Assembly: GCA_045615705.1 (NCBI GenBank)
Contig: JAZLFH010000007.1
Location: 1 to 21,250, forward strand
Length of the DNA: 21,250 nt
Origin: JAZLFH01 sp045615705
GTDB lineage: Bacteria > Bacillota > Clostridia > UMGS1883
Direction of reading: 5' to 3'
Shown here: positions 14,101 through 21,067 of the stretch, in pieces
Layout: the number at the start of each line of letters is the position of its first letter
Numbering within the stretch: the stretch's first letter is position 1
Notes under the pieces: model-generated
What the model was told of the DNA's origin: nothing
Databases searched by the model: none
Seen by the model: only the letters and a program-made list of their open reading frames with translations
Position numbers and translations under genes: made by a program

Positions 14101-16626
14101 ACAGGACGGGCAAAGAAGCCGCTTATTTGTGTTCCTAAACCAGTGTACGCAAACTGGATAAAATCTATTCATCAGTTATTCCCGGATATGAAAGTAAATG
14201 AATTAGGCAACTTGTCTAAGAATTACTGGAAAGAAGGAATGAAGATTGAAGACGGTACTATTTCTGTTTGTACTTATGAAGGACTTGAAAACATCGGCTT
14301 CAATGAAGATGAAGAAGCACAGATTCACGAAGATGTAGAATATGCTACTTTTGATTCTACAGGAGCAGAAAAGAAACAGTCAAAAAGAGCTGCTGCACAG
14401 AAAGACGAAAAGACGGACGAACTTGTAGGCGGTATGGCAAAAACAAGAAGTGAGGGCGTACAGTTTAGCGAACTTGGATTTGACCATGTTACAGTTGATG
14501 AAGTCCATAATTTCCGAAACCTTTTCAAAATGCCAAAACACATGAATAAGAAGGGGAAGGAAGACGCAGAGGGAGAGAGCAACGAGTTTGACGGACTTGG
14601 AAGCGGTGGAGAGCCTTCTAACCGTGCAAAGAAACTGTTTGCTATTACGCAGCTTATTCAGAGAAAAAATGACGGCAGAAACACTTTCTTGTTGAGTGCT
14701 ACACCATTCCAAAACTCACCTACAGAGATTTATTCTATCTTGTCTTATATGGCGAGGGATAAACTCAAAGAAATGGGATATTACTCTCTTGAACAGTTTG
14801 TTTCTAACTTCTGCAAAGTAAAGCGTGAATATGCAGTGAAGGCTAATATTGTCACAGAAGCACCAGTAGTAAAAGGGTTTGAAAACCTTGGGGAATTACA
14901 GGGGCTTTTGACTGCTTACATAGACAAAGTGGACGGAGAGAAAGCAGGAGTAACAAGACCTCGTAAACGTATGCACACAACGAAACTTGAATTAACAGAC
15001 TTGCAAAAAGCTATCATGGATAAATGTTCTGCATATATTGAAAAACAAGAACGGACACCAAAGAAAGACCGTGACGACGGCTATATGTTCCGTGCAATGA
15101 ACGCCATGAAACTTTGTGCATTAAGTCCGGCACTTGTAGACCCTAGTTTTATTCCGGACGGTTACGAAATCCCGGAACTTAAAGACTTTGTAGAATCATC
15201 GCCAAAATTAAAGTTTGTCTGTGATTCTATTATTGCACAATATAAACAGAACTCTACGCACGGGCAAATTATGTATATGTCTTTGGGAGTAGAGCAGCAC
15301 CCTCAGGTTAAAAACTATATGATTAGACACGGAATACCAAAAGAAGCCATTGAAATAATGCCGAAGGGAAGTTCTGAAAAAATCACGGATAAGCGTGAAG
15401 CAATTAAGGACAATTTCAATGATGTAAATGGAAAGTGTAAAATCATTATTGGTGGACAGGATATAAAAGAAGGAATCTCTTTGAATGGAAATACTACTTC
15501 AATTTACTGTACACAACTTGACTGGAATCCTACAGACGTGCAGCAGCTTTGGGGTAGAGGTTGGAGACAAGGAAACAGACAGGGGATTGTACACTGTATT
15601 ATTCCGCTTATGCACGATTCACTTGACCCGATGATTTTTCAGAAACACGATGAAAAATCATCAAGAACCGATGATTTGTTTTCGTATGAAGGTGAAACAA
15701 TGGACGCACAGGACATTAACCCGGAAGAATTGAAGTTTGCTTTGATAAAAGACCCTAACAAAAGAGCCGATTTACAGGTAATGGAATACACCGAGAAAAA
15801 CAAGAATGATGATAGAATGTACGGACAGTTGATTGATGTACTCCATAAGCAGATTAAAATTGCTTTTAAGAGCGATGAAGACATTGCAAAAGAAGCAAAA
15901 GAAAGCGTTTACTGGCGTTTTGAAGGTGTTGAAAAAGAGCAAGAAAAAATTGAAGGCTTTAACAATGACATTAAAGACCTTAAAGCAAAACTTGCTCAAT
16001 TCAAAAAGGATTATAAAGGCAAAGAAGACACCTTTACACGAAGCGACAGGGAAGCACTTAAAAAGTATGACGCAGGCGGTTATACAATCTCTTGGGGTTA
16101 CAAAGAAGGTAAAAGCGGCTATGACGACGCTATACACGACTTTGAAAGAAACATTGCTTTTAAGGAAGAACAGGCAGCAACTTCTAAAAAGTATATCAAA
16201 GACTATAACAAGGCTTTGAAAAAAGGAAACGAAAGCCGGGAAGCGTGCAAAAAGTATCTTGATTCTAAGGGGTTGAAGTCGGAAGCTGATTGTGAAGCAA
16301 AGATACAGGATTATGTAAAACTTATGCAGATTGCAAAGGATAACATTTCTAAGGCAAAAGACATGAGAGAAACATTCCTGCAAAAAGCCATCGCTGATAA
16401 TAAGGCAAATGAGAAGGATATTTTAAGTGTAGAAGAGCTTGTTGAACTTAATGTAGATACCATTATGAACGATTTACACCCAATGGACGACGAATGGAAG
16501 GCAAAAATCAAGGCTGAAAATGAGGAGTTTTTAAGACGCAATTCTAGTGTTAAAAAGTCATGGTGTTACTTTGATAAAAACGGCAATTTCTACATAAGAA
16601 AATCCGCTTTTACAAAGTCGGTTTAA
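11200..16626 (+). CDS. Giant N6-adenine methylase-SNF2 helicase polyvalent protein (DarB-like)
   Basis: 1808 aa, start set by GGGAGG. A basic N-terminus (to about 160) precedes a Gly/Asn/Ser-rich linker (175-272). Residues about 300-520 are a gamma-type DNA N6-adenine methylase: motif I VIEPSSGIGRFA (352-363) and motif IV NPPYGEY (423-429), so catalysis looks intact. A small SH3-like stretch lies at 603-642. Residues about 925-1530 form an SF2/SNF2 helicase: Walker A YDVGVGKTA (948-956), DEVH (1100-1103), LSATPF (1165-1170), motif VI QLWGRGWRQGN (1449-1459). The C-terminal 250 residues are coiled coil, ending KSAFTKSV. P1 DarB has the same methylase-helicase architecture and is an internal head protein protecting against type I restriction. 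That role is inferred here. RSxAMKGNKNA occurs twice (178-188, 653-663). Confidence 0.88.
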   Translation: MAIVFGFMERYRKHTEWEEIQKSLSHKYIRRYPKKTGKGWNYVYTDSWKHPFKALLECFGIKKQRVEDDYAKNEIKKDYGVDKNTFAAHVLEYFTNKIKWDNLFSKKEKRDKYKKPETQQSVKERAAAKVVAEKKEKKPSDDKLLVNRSLMRKVWSIYSVEGQRVEAEESEAEKTANRSNAMKGNKNAAKNGVFEDLTGDSGNGNNNTEIKPDGLSNSNENLRTGRSEGTGNKNVLGTESRTDGSEPLFSSSELGRGLAESDGNDVNTGRGRITKGQARKIREQCREILKKDDKDITDADKVILSQYVGAGGTDEEGSSNSGVLYEFYTPRNVISKVWQIVDKYNPRQDKRVIEPSSGIGRFAEGRKEKFTMFELEKESARIAHILHPEAEIVQGAFQENFLKNKKGRFAQKNFEKFDVAVGNPPYGEYSGKYKGMGEGKEFKRYESYFMAKTLDTLEDGGIMAMVVPSGFMDGKTSYGKDLEKIVGKAELLEAWRLPNGTFDSTDIGTDIVVFRKGKGTTTEALTKYFENNPDHVAGEVSTRIGRFGEETYIKPKDGEDFESAVANINVGKSEIEAEIKKAAEKIATVEEKPKASPITSKTKFGDTVKVKSGVGVVTGYIQRNRKTIGVKVNVDGKSEDVIFTDEQQEKRNRSEAMKGNKNAEGEHNYPISPDAHIIDAAEFNKKYGKQIDPKDLPIWKVTDKFGNVDMTKLSEEQKEYVKSSDHFIKDGEVYTNAVNFASGNIREKLSNLDENDPQYELKKSLLEEVCPVEKKIGQFTLSPITDWAREYKTKDGMSLINGFYEWAGYGGSGDSPITREEIPPMLNWQDIRDFIEKIPLKLEKGEAGTDDKKGKERYRENKKQQRRDTAIKLFNRYLQEGLSLEDQKDLTAAWNLKSTSFVNPDYTKIPIFVDGMSSHKGKKPFNLTEQQIKGISTLVNKGTGLLAYDVGVGKTACGIVATVNQIQTGRAKKPLICVPKPVYANWIKSIHQLFPDMKVNELGNLSKNYWKEGMKIEDGTISVCTYEGLENIGFNEDEEAQIHEDVEYATFDSTGAEKKQSKRAAAQKDEKTDELVGGMAKTRSEGVQFSELGFDHVTVDEVHNFRNLFKMPKHMNKKGKEDAEGESNEFDGLGSGGEPSNRAKKLFAITQLIQRKNDGRNTFLLSATPFQNSPTEIYSILSYMARDKLKEMGYYSLEQFVSNFCKVKREYAVKANIVTEAPVVKGFENLGELQGLLTAYIDKVDGEKAGVTRPRKRMHTTKLELTDLQKAIMDKCSAYIEKQERTPKKDRDDGYMFRAMNAMKLCALSPALVDPSFIPDGYEIPELKDFVESSPKLKFVCDSIIAQYKQNSTHGQIMYMSLGVEQHPQVKNYMIRHGIPKEAIEIMPKGSSEKITDKREAIKDNFNDVNGKCKIIIGGQDIKEGISLNGNTTSIYCTQLDWNPTDVQQLWGRGWRQGNRQGIVHCIIPLMHDSLDPMIFQKHDEKSSRTDDLFSYEGETMDAQDINPEELKFALIKDPNKRADLQVMEYTEKNKNDDRMYGQLIDVLHKQIKIAFKSDEDIAKEAKESVYWRFEGVEKEQEKIEGFNNDIKDLKAKLAQFKKDYKGKEDTFTRSDREALKKYDAGGYTISWGYKEGKSGYDDAIHDFERNIAFKEEQAATSKKYIKDYNKALKKGNESREACKKYLDSKGLKSEADCEAKIQDYVKLMQIAKDNISKAKDMRETFLQKAIADNKANEKDILSVEELVELNVDTIMNDLHPMDDEWKAKIKAENEEFLRRNSSVKKSWCYFDKNGNFYIRKSAFTKSV
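11807..12019 (+). CDS. Possible nested overlapping gene, 70 aa
   Basis: A complete frame (+1 relative to the giant gene) inside its low-complexity linker. AGGAG (11793-11797) lies 9 nt before the ATG. The product reads like an ordinary folded, mostly helical acidic protein (ITLKLSRTDYPIVMKTYGLD, then AKEQAIRMCLAQKAE, then LYSVLANLEEDL) and ends in TQEEDE. Over the same bases the giant protein is only Gly/Asn/Ser/Glu linker, so the nested frame could be the one under selection. Against it, its codons (several ctg, acg, gcg) are less typical of this genome than those of the main frame. No family is recognised. Confidence 0.45.
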   Translation: METITLKLSRTDYPIVMKTYGLDGAKEQAIRMCLAQKAELTEANLYSVLANLEEDLQNQTAMMSTQEEDE

Positions 16627-16669
16627 TCGGATATACTCATATTAAATAAACGGTTTTATCCGAACACGG

Positions 16670-16711
16670 AAAGCCGGTTATCTCTTTTTACAGGGATAGC
16701 CGGCTTTTTTT
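16670..16711 (+). terminator. Intrinsic terminator after the methylase-helicase gene
   Basis: AAAGCCGGTTATC (16670-16682) pairs with GATAGCCGGCTTT (16695-16707), a 13-bp stem with one U-G pair and a 12-nt loop. It runs into a U tract (16705-16711). It stands 44 nt after the giant gene's stop and ends 28 nt before the next start. No obvious promoter lies between it and the next gene, so that gene depends on read-through or antitermination. Confidence 0.85.
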
Positions 16712-16738
16712 ATTTTTAAATCAATTATGAGGTTTTTG

Positions 16739-19141
16739 ATGAAAGACAACAAGTTTGAATACTGGAAAGCAAAACTTTTAAACCATATTGACGGCTTGAT
16801 TAAGAAGGAAGAGAAAACAGTAAAGAAGTCATTTTCTGATTATGTGGATTATATCCTTAAATCGGCAGGCAGAGGGCATTTAGTGCCAAAGAAAATTACT
16901 GCGACAAATCCAAAGACAGGAAAAACTTATACAACCACTGTATATGTAAACCCAAACAAAAAAGACGGTAAAAAGATTTATCATTCTGATTCTAAAGGGG
17001 CTAGAATCTCTTTAGGAAAACTGAAAAAGCGTCTTGAAAAGTGTACAAACTCAAAAGAACTTATGCAGCTTGTACTTGAAAACCGTGATAGATTTTCTGA
17101 CGAAAACGGCAAGCCTTTACCAATGATACAGGAGTTTTCTAAATATGTTTCAAAACTGAATGATGATATTGAAGCAAAGGAAAACAAAAAGAACATTGAT
17201 TCAGAAATCAAAAATAAACTTGCCGCTTACATGGAAAAATATCCTGCAACCTTTGGAAAGTATTCTGTAAATATTGAAAATGGTAAGGTCTCACTTGAAA
17301 AGGACGGCAAGAAATATTCACGTTCATTCAGATATAGAGACGGAGCAAAAGACGGAAACGGCTACGACTGGAATGAAGGGGCTTTAGAAAACCTTGTTGT
17401 TTATGCAAGACAGGAAGACAAGGAAGCGGAAGAAAAAGAAAATCAGAGTTATAACAAATTAGATTCTTTATTGGAAAAACTAAAGAAAAGTATGACCGAA
17501 GAGGAAACAAAATGGTGTGAAGACGCAAAGCTAAAATGTAAAGAAACTTCACATACTTATACCTCTAAAATTACAGGGAAAGTCTATAGTGGTAACTTCT
17601 ATGAAGCTGATATAAGAACAAATAAATCAGCATTGGCAAGTGAAAGAAATATTGCTGCGATATTAGCAAGCAAAGGATTTGAAGTCTATTTACTTGAAGA
17701 AGATAATACAATTCCCGGCAAAAAGGTTGACGCTTTAGTAAATGGAGTACCAGTAGATTTTAAATACATAGAGGATTCAAAGAATGGAATAAGAAATGGT
17801 TACCATGACGGTATGAAGAAAGAACATTCTATGGGAATCATTTTTAGAAAACCTTCTGACTTAACAAATTCTGATTTTTCCAATGACAGAAGTAAATTAG
17901 ATAAATTAAGCCATAAAGGTTTGTTAAGTGTATTTGTAGAAACTAAAGATGATTTTGTAAATATAGAATTAACAGATGATTTAGATACTAATATTGAGAC
18001 TATAAAAAACATGGGCTGGGAGATAACTCCGCAGTCCACGTCTATAAGTATAGGTGCGGAATCTGAAAATGTCAATAAAGATTCTGAAAAACAGACAAGT
18101 ATTGAGCGTATGAACGGCATTATCGACGCTAAGGCTAAAGAATACGCTTCTGATTCATATACAAAATATGCAGCGGAAGACCGTGTAAAAAGACTTGGCA
18201 AGGCTAAACTTGAGCAGTATGCAAGTCTGAAATTAAAAAGCGATGAAGAGTTTTTACAGTCTTTAAAAGAAAAAGTAGCCGGACTTGATGAAGAGGTAAG
18301 CGAGTATACACTTGCCACTGCCGTATGGAATCATTACGTCAAGAAATATGCTAGGGATTGGGCACAGAATAAACTTAAATCAATGGAACAGAACGAAAGT
18401 TCCATTACAGAACCTATTGAAGAAAAGGACATGAACGAAGCCGTTGATATTATCGGTTCTGATGTAAGGCGTATTCTTGACGGCAGAGACACTTACGGAA
18501 ACGCAAAGCAAGGACTTGTAGACAAAATCAAGCGTAGAATCCGCAATAATCCGGGTGTAGCAAGGGCAATGCTCACATACATAAAGCAAGAACAGGAAAA
18601 AAGCGGAAAAACAGTCTTTACTGCAAAACATTCAATTTGGGAAGAACTTCCAAAACTGAATGAAGCTGCACGAAAAGCCCACGAATCGGGAGAAAGCGAA
18701 ACAAAGACAGGTGTTACAGGCAGTCTTTACGAGGGTGAAGACGGAACAACTATTGTTGAAAACAAAGACTGGGGGCGTTATCAGATTTCTTTTCCGGGTA
18801 AACCCGATTCAGAAACTATCTCCACTCTTAAACATAATGGCTTTAGGTGGTCTCCAAAAACTCAAACATGGGTAGGTTATAACACCAGTAATGGCGAATA
18901 TAGCATGAAAAGAGTTGCTGAAAAACTTGGACTTAAAAAGACAGAGGGTATTCAAAAATCTTTCTTCGGTGATATTGAATCTTCCATGCCTTACAGTGAT
19001 GAGATTGACGACGAAGCAGAGACAGACGGCGAAGAAGAAACTTTTGAAAGCGTTGCCAAAAAGAACAGACAGGCACTTGAAGACTGGAAGAAGCAGCAGG
19101 ACATTCAAAAGAGTGTTACTGACATTCTTAATAATTTGTAA
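16739..19141 (+). CDS. Polyvalent protein with embedded nuclease/toxin-like domain
   Basis: 800 aa from ATG 16739, favoured over ATG 16727 by GAGG at 16729-16732. The N-terminus has VKKSF (28-32) and then a basic beta segment (HLVPKKITATNPKTGK). Residues about 285-445 hold a restriction-endonuclease-like core: E302 in ASERNIAAILASKGFEV, D331 in KKVDALVNG, and D340/K342 in VPVDFKYIE. This resembles the CdiA C-terminal tRNase-type and related toxin nucleases. A helical part follows. Residues about 679-731 form the small GFRWSP domain (FPGKPDSETI, NGFRWSPKTQTW) often found in phage and plasmid polyvalent proteins. The acidic C-terminus is bracketed by IQKSF and IQKSV. Leu codon use shifts to TTA within the nuclease part. 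Delivery with DNA is inferred. Confidence 0.78.
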   Translation: MKDNKFEYWKAKLLNHIDGLIKKEEKTVKKSFSDYVDYILKSAGRGHLVPKKITATNPKTGKTYTTTVYVNPNKKDGKKIYHSDSKGARISLGKLKKRLEKCTNSKELMQLVLENRDRFSDENGKPLPMIQEFSKYVSKLNDDIEAKENKKNIDSEIKNKLAAYMEKYPATFGKYSVNIENGKVSLEKDGKKYSRSFRYRDGAKDGNGYDWNEGALENLVVYARQEDKEAEEKENQSYNKLDSLLEKLKKSMTEEETKWCEDAKLKCKETSHTYTSKITGKVYSGNFYEADIRTNKSALASERNIAAILASKGFEVYLLEEDNTIPGKKVDALVNGVPVDFKYIEDSKNGIRNGYHDGMKKEHSMGIIFRKPSDLTNSDFSNDRSKLDKLSHKGLLSVFVETKDDFVNIELTDDLDTNIETIKNMGWEITPQSTSISIGAESENVNKDSEKQTSIERMNGIIDAKAKEYASDSYTKYAAEDRVKRLGKAKLEQYASLKLKSDEEFLQSLKEKVAGLDEEVSEYTLATAVWNHYVKKYARDWAQNKLKSMEQNESSITEPIEEKDMNEAVDIIGSDVRRILDGRDTYGNAKQGLVDKIKRRIRNNPGVARAMLTYIKQEQEKSGKTVFTAKHSIWEELPKLNEAARKAHESGESETKTGVTGSLYEGEDGTTIVENKDWGRYQISFPGKPDSETISTLKHNGFRWSPKTQTWVGYNTSNGEYSMKRVAEKLGLKKTEGIQKSFFGDIESSMPYSDEIDDEAETDGEEETFESVAKKNRQALEDWKKQQDIQKSVTDILNNL

Positions 19142-19151
19142 GGGGGATTCT

Positions 19152-20579
19152 ATGAAAATTACTTTTGAGAAAAGCACGCTTGAAGCTATGGAAAAAAGCG
19201 ACATCAAAAATAAGTATGGAAACGGAAAACGTGTTGAAATGGTAGAAGTTCACGGCAAGAACGGAACTTTTTTACGCAGACAGAAGGTTGGACGCAAGAA
19301 GCAGGAAGCTAAGGAACATGAAACAAAAGAGGAAAAGCCGGACGAAGGTAAGGGCAAGGGAAGTGCTAAGCCGAAAGAAGAGAAAAAGAAAAGTGCTTAC
19401 AAGGGTAATGTGGGCGACCACATCAATTTTACTTATAACGGAGTACAGCTTGAAGGTGATGTAGTCGGAATCGGGGCGGACGGCGTAACTGTACATGGAA
19501 CAGGTAAGGCTAAAGGTGTTCAATATCGGGTTAGAAATGAGGACATCGTTAATACTAGCAAGAATTCTGACGGCACTATCCCGGCAATTCAGTTCAATGC
19601 GAATGATTACAAAAATCAATTTGCAGACCCAAAAATGACAAATGATAAAGAGGGTGTGAAATACTTATATTCACTTCTCGACAATGTAACAGACAGGAAT
19701 GGAAATATGATTGACGGAAGAGAAGTTCAGGCAATGGTAGAGAAGAAATTGAACGAACAAACCCACAGAATGAAAAAAGGTGATACTCAACTTAGGAATA
19801 TGCACGATATTAAATTTGACGAAAACGGCAAGTTTATATCGGGTGTTTATAACGATGAAAGAAAAAAAATTCACGCTGATGTTATTAAAAAGATTCTAAA
19901 TCCCGATGTAATAGCGGCTTGTAAACCTAAAAACGGAGAAAAGCCTAAGTTCGTTATGTTTGGCGGTCGTGGCGGAAGCGGTAAATCTTGGTTTACAGAC
20001 AAAGAACGTGCAAAACAAGAAGGAAGAGAAGTAATGTTCAACGGCATTAAAGCAGCCGGAAAATACGATAAGCAGACTGGAAAGTTTGTTTTTGAAGCAC
20101 AGGACTTTGACAAGAACGCAAGTAATTTCTTGATTCTTGACGCTGACGAAATTAAAAATGCAATCCCGGAATTTCAGATGTGGAACGCCGGAGAAGTTCA
20201 TGAAGAATCATCAGACCTTATGAAAATAATTAAAAAACAGGCTATGGAAATGGGATTGAATATCATTATTGACGGTACTATGGCGTACAACTCTAAAAAG
20301 CCTGACAAAGTTAAAAATGAAATGCTTGCGGCTAAAGATATGGGCTACTCTACCGAAGCTCATTATATGTTTTCGCCGATTCAGAAAAGCTGCATAAATG
20401 CAATGACAAGATTCAGACACGGCGGAGATTTTAATGGGCGTTTAGTTCCTACTGATATTCTTCTTGCAATGCAGGATAATGAAAAATCGTTCGATTCTGT
20501 AAAAGACATTGTAGACGATTGGAGTTTTAGAGATAATCAGAACTTTGAAGCGAAGTTGATTTCTCGTAAAGGTAAATAA
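19152..20579 (+). CDS. Polyvalent protein with zeta-toxin-like P-loop kinase
   Basis: 475 aa from ATG 19152, preceded by AAGGGGG. The N-terminus carries FEKST and MEKSD motifs, then a basic beta segment (GKRVEMVEVHGKNGTF). A Lys/Glu-rich linker (50-82) leads to a small SH3-like domain (84-134) and a charged middle. Residues about 265-460 are a zeta/PezT-type P-loop kinase: Walker A GGRGGSGKS (271-279), LILDADEIK (327-335), VHEESS (349-354), and IIDGTM (372-377), where zeta toxins have an equivalent of LIIEGTLR. Zeta toxins phosphorylate UDP-N-acetylglucosamine or nucleotides. The target here is unknown, and no epsilon-like antitoxin is recognised beside it. The gene closes the polyvalent block. 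Confidence 0.82.
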   Translation: MKITFEKSTLEAMEKSDIKNKYGNGKRVEMVEVHGKNGTFLRRQKVGRKKQEAKEHETKEEKPDEGKGKGSAKPKEEKKKSAYKGNVGDHINFTYNGVQLEGDVVGIGADGVTVHGTGKAKGVQYRVRNEDIVNTSKNSDGTIPAIQFNANDYKNQFADPKMTNDKEGVKYLYSLLDNVTDRNGNMIDGREVQAMVEKKLNEQTHRMKKGDTQLRNMHDIKFDENGKFISGVYNDERKKIHADVIKKILNPDVIAACKPKNGEKPKFVMFGGRGGSGKSWFTDKERAKQEGREVMFNGIKAAGKYDKQTGKFVFEAQDFDKNASNFLILDADEIKNAIPEFQMWNAGEVHEESSDLMKIIKKQAMEMGLNIIIDGTMAYNSKKPDKVKNEMLAAKDMGYSTEAHYMFSPIQKSCINAMTRFRHGGDFNGRLVPTDILLAMQDNEKSFDSVKDIVDDWSFRDNQNFEAKLISRKGK

Positions 20580-20583
20580 CAAA

Positions 20584-20608
20584 TTTGTCAATAACTATTT
20601 TTGACAAA
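20584..20608 (+). promoter_or_regulatory. Operator-like dyad over the -35 element
   Basis: TTTGTCAA (20584-20591) and TTGACAAA (20601-20608) form a perfect 8-bp inverted repeat with a 9-nt spacer. The right half contains the -35 hexamer of the next promoter, so a bound dimer would block RNA polymerase. Part of the symmetry could be incidental, since one half is the -35 consensus itself. Confidence 0.55.
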
Positions 20609-20629
20609 AATACTTAATTATGGTATTAT
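20601..20629 (+). promoter_or_regulatory. Consensus sigma70-type promoter
   Basis: TTGACA (20601-20606), a 17-nt spacer, and TATTAT (20624-20629) match the consensus at 11 of 12 positions. The 49-aa gene starts 18 nt after the -10 element, with GGAGG at 20636-20640. It should be active without phage factors, for example in a lysogen. Confidence 0.85.
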
Positions 20630-20647
20630 ATTTATGGAGGTAATGTC

Positions 20648-20797
20648 ATGGATGAGAAAAGAATCGAAGAAATCATGAAAGACCCTAACACTTGGGAATG
20701 GGATGGTTGCACATTGCCAAAAGATAGTGAAAGCCACTATTCAGAAGAGTTCAACAAAGAATTGGATGACTATTTCAGTCAGTTCAAGAGTGCATAA
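20648..20797 (+). CDS. Acidic 49-aa protein in a moron-like unit
   Basis: A short gene with GGAGG 7 nt before the ATG, its own near-consensus promoter and its own terminator. The product is strongly acidic, with about 14 Asp/Glu against 6 Lys/Arg. It contains DPNTWEWDGCTLP and an acidic helix (EEFNKELDDYFSQF). No family is recognised. A promoter-gene-terminator cassette between phage operons is the classical moron layout, which suggests expression in a lysogen. Possible roles include antitoxin to the upstream kinase, an anti-defence DNA mimic, or superinfection exclusion; none is proven. Confidence 0.72.
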   Translation: MDEKRIEEIMKDPNTWEWDGCTLPKDSESHYSEEFNKELDDYFSQFKSA

Positions 20798-20809
20798 ATA
20801 AGCTTACTA

Positions 20810-20835
20810 AAGCCGTGAAAAATCACGGCTTTTTT
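20810..20835 (+). terminator. Intrinsic terminator of the 49-aa gene
   Basis: AAGCCGTG (20810-20817) pairs with CACGGCTT (20824-20831), an 8-bp stem with a 6-nt A-rich loop, followed by a U run (20830-20835). It starts 13 nt after the stop codon. Confidence 0.9.
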
Positions 20836-21057
20836 ATTTTAAATTTCTTGTCGATAATTAAATATAATATTTCACAGGAGCGTAAACAGGGGGAAGCGAA
20901 CATTTACGCCGCCGAATACAAACACGAGCCATTCGCCGCCGCTATCCGGGATAAAGTAAGCAAGGCGTTACCGCTTTATCAGCAGGCAAAGGCAGACGGC
21001 ATATTGGACGAAAACACCGTAAAACATTTTGAACATCTTATTGAATATTTAAAATAA
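20815..21057 (+). CDS. GC-rich orphan reading frame, start unclear
   Basis: The frame is open from a GTG inside the terminator stem, which is not a believable start. The protein-like part runs from about 20872 to 21057 (NIYAAEYKHEPFAAAIRDKV, then SKALPLYQQAKADGILDENT, then VKHFEHLIEYLK) and looks helical and soluble. The only good ribosome-binding site, AGGGGGAAG at 20888-20896, points to an ATT codon at 20902. Positions 20881-21000 are 55% GC by count, far above the AT-rich neighbours, and are rich in GCC/CGC. It may be a recent import, a gene with a non-standard start, or the 3' remnant of a longer gene. This 320-nt stretch between the 49-aa gene and the last gene holds nothing else but the next promoter. 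Confidence 0.42.
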   Translation: MKNHGFFILNFLSIIKYNISQERKQGEANIYAAEYKHEPFAAAIRDKVSKALPLYQQAKADGILDENTVKHFEHLIEYLK

Positions 21058-21067
21058 TATTTAATGA

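Noticed and set aside
15772..16383. Minus-strand frame of 203 codons opposite the coiled-coil end of the giant gene
   Set aside because: It mirrors Lys/Glu/Ala-rich codons as Phe/Leu/Cys runs and has no start signal; it is a shadow.
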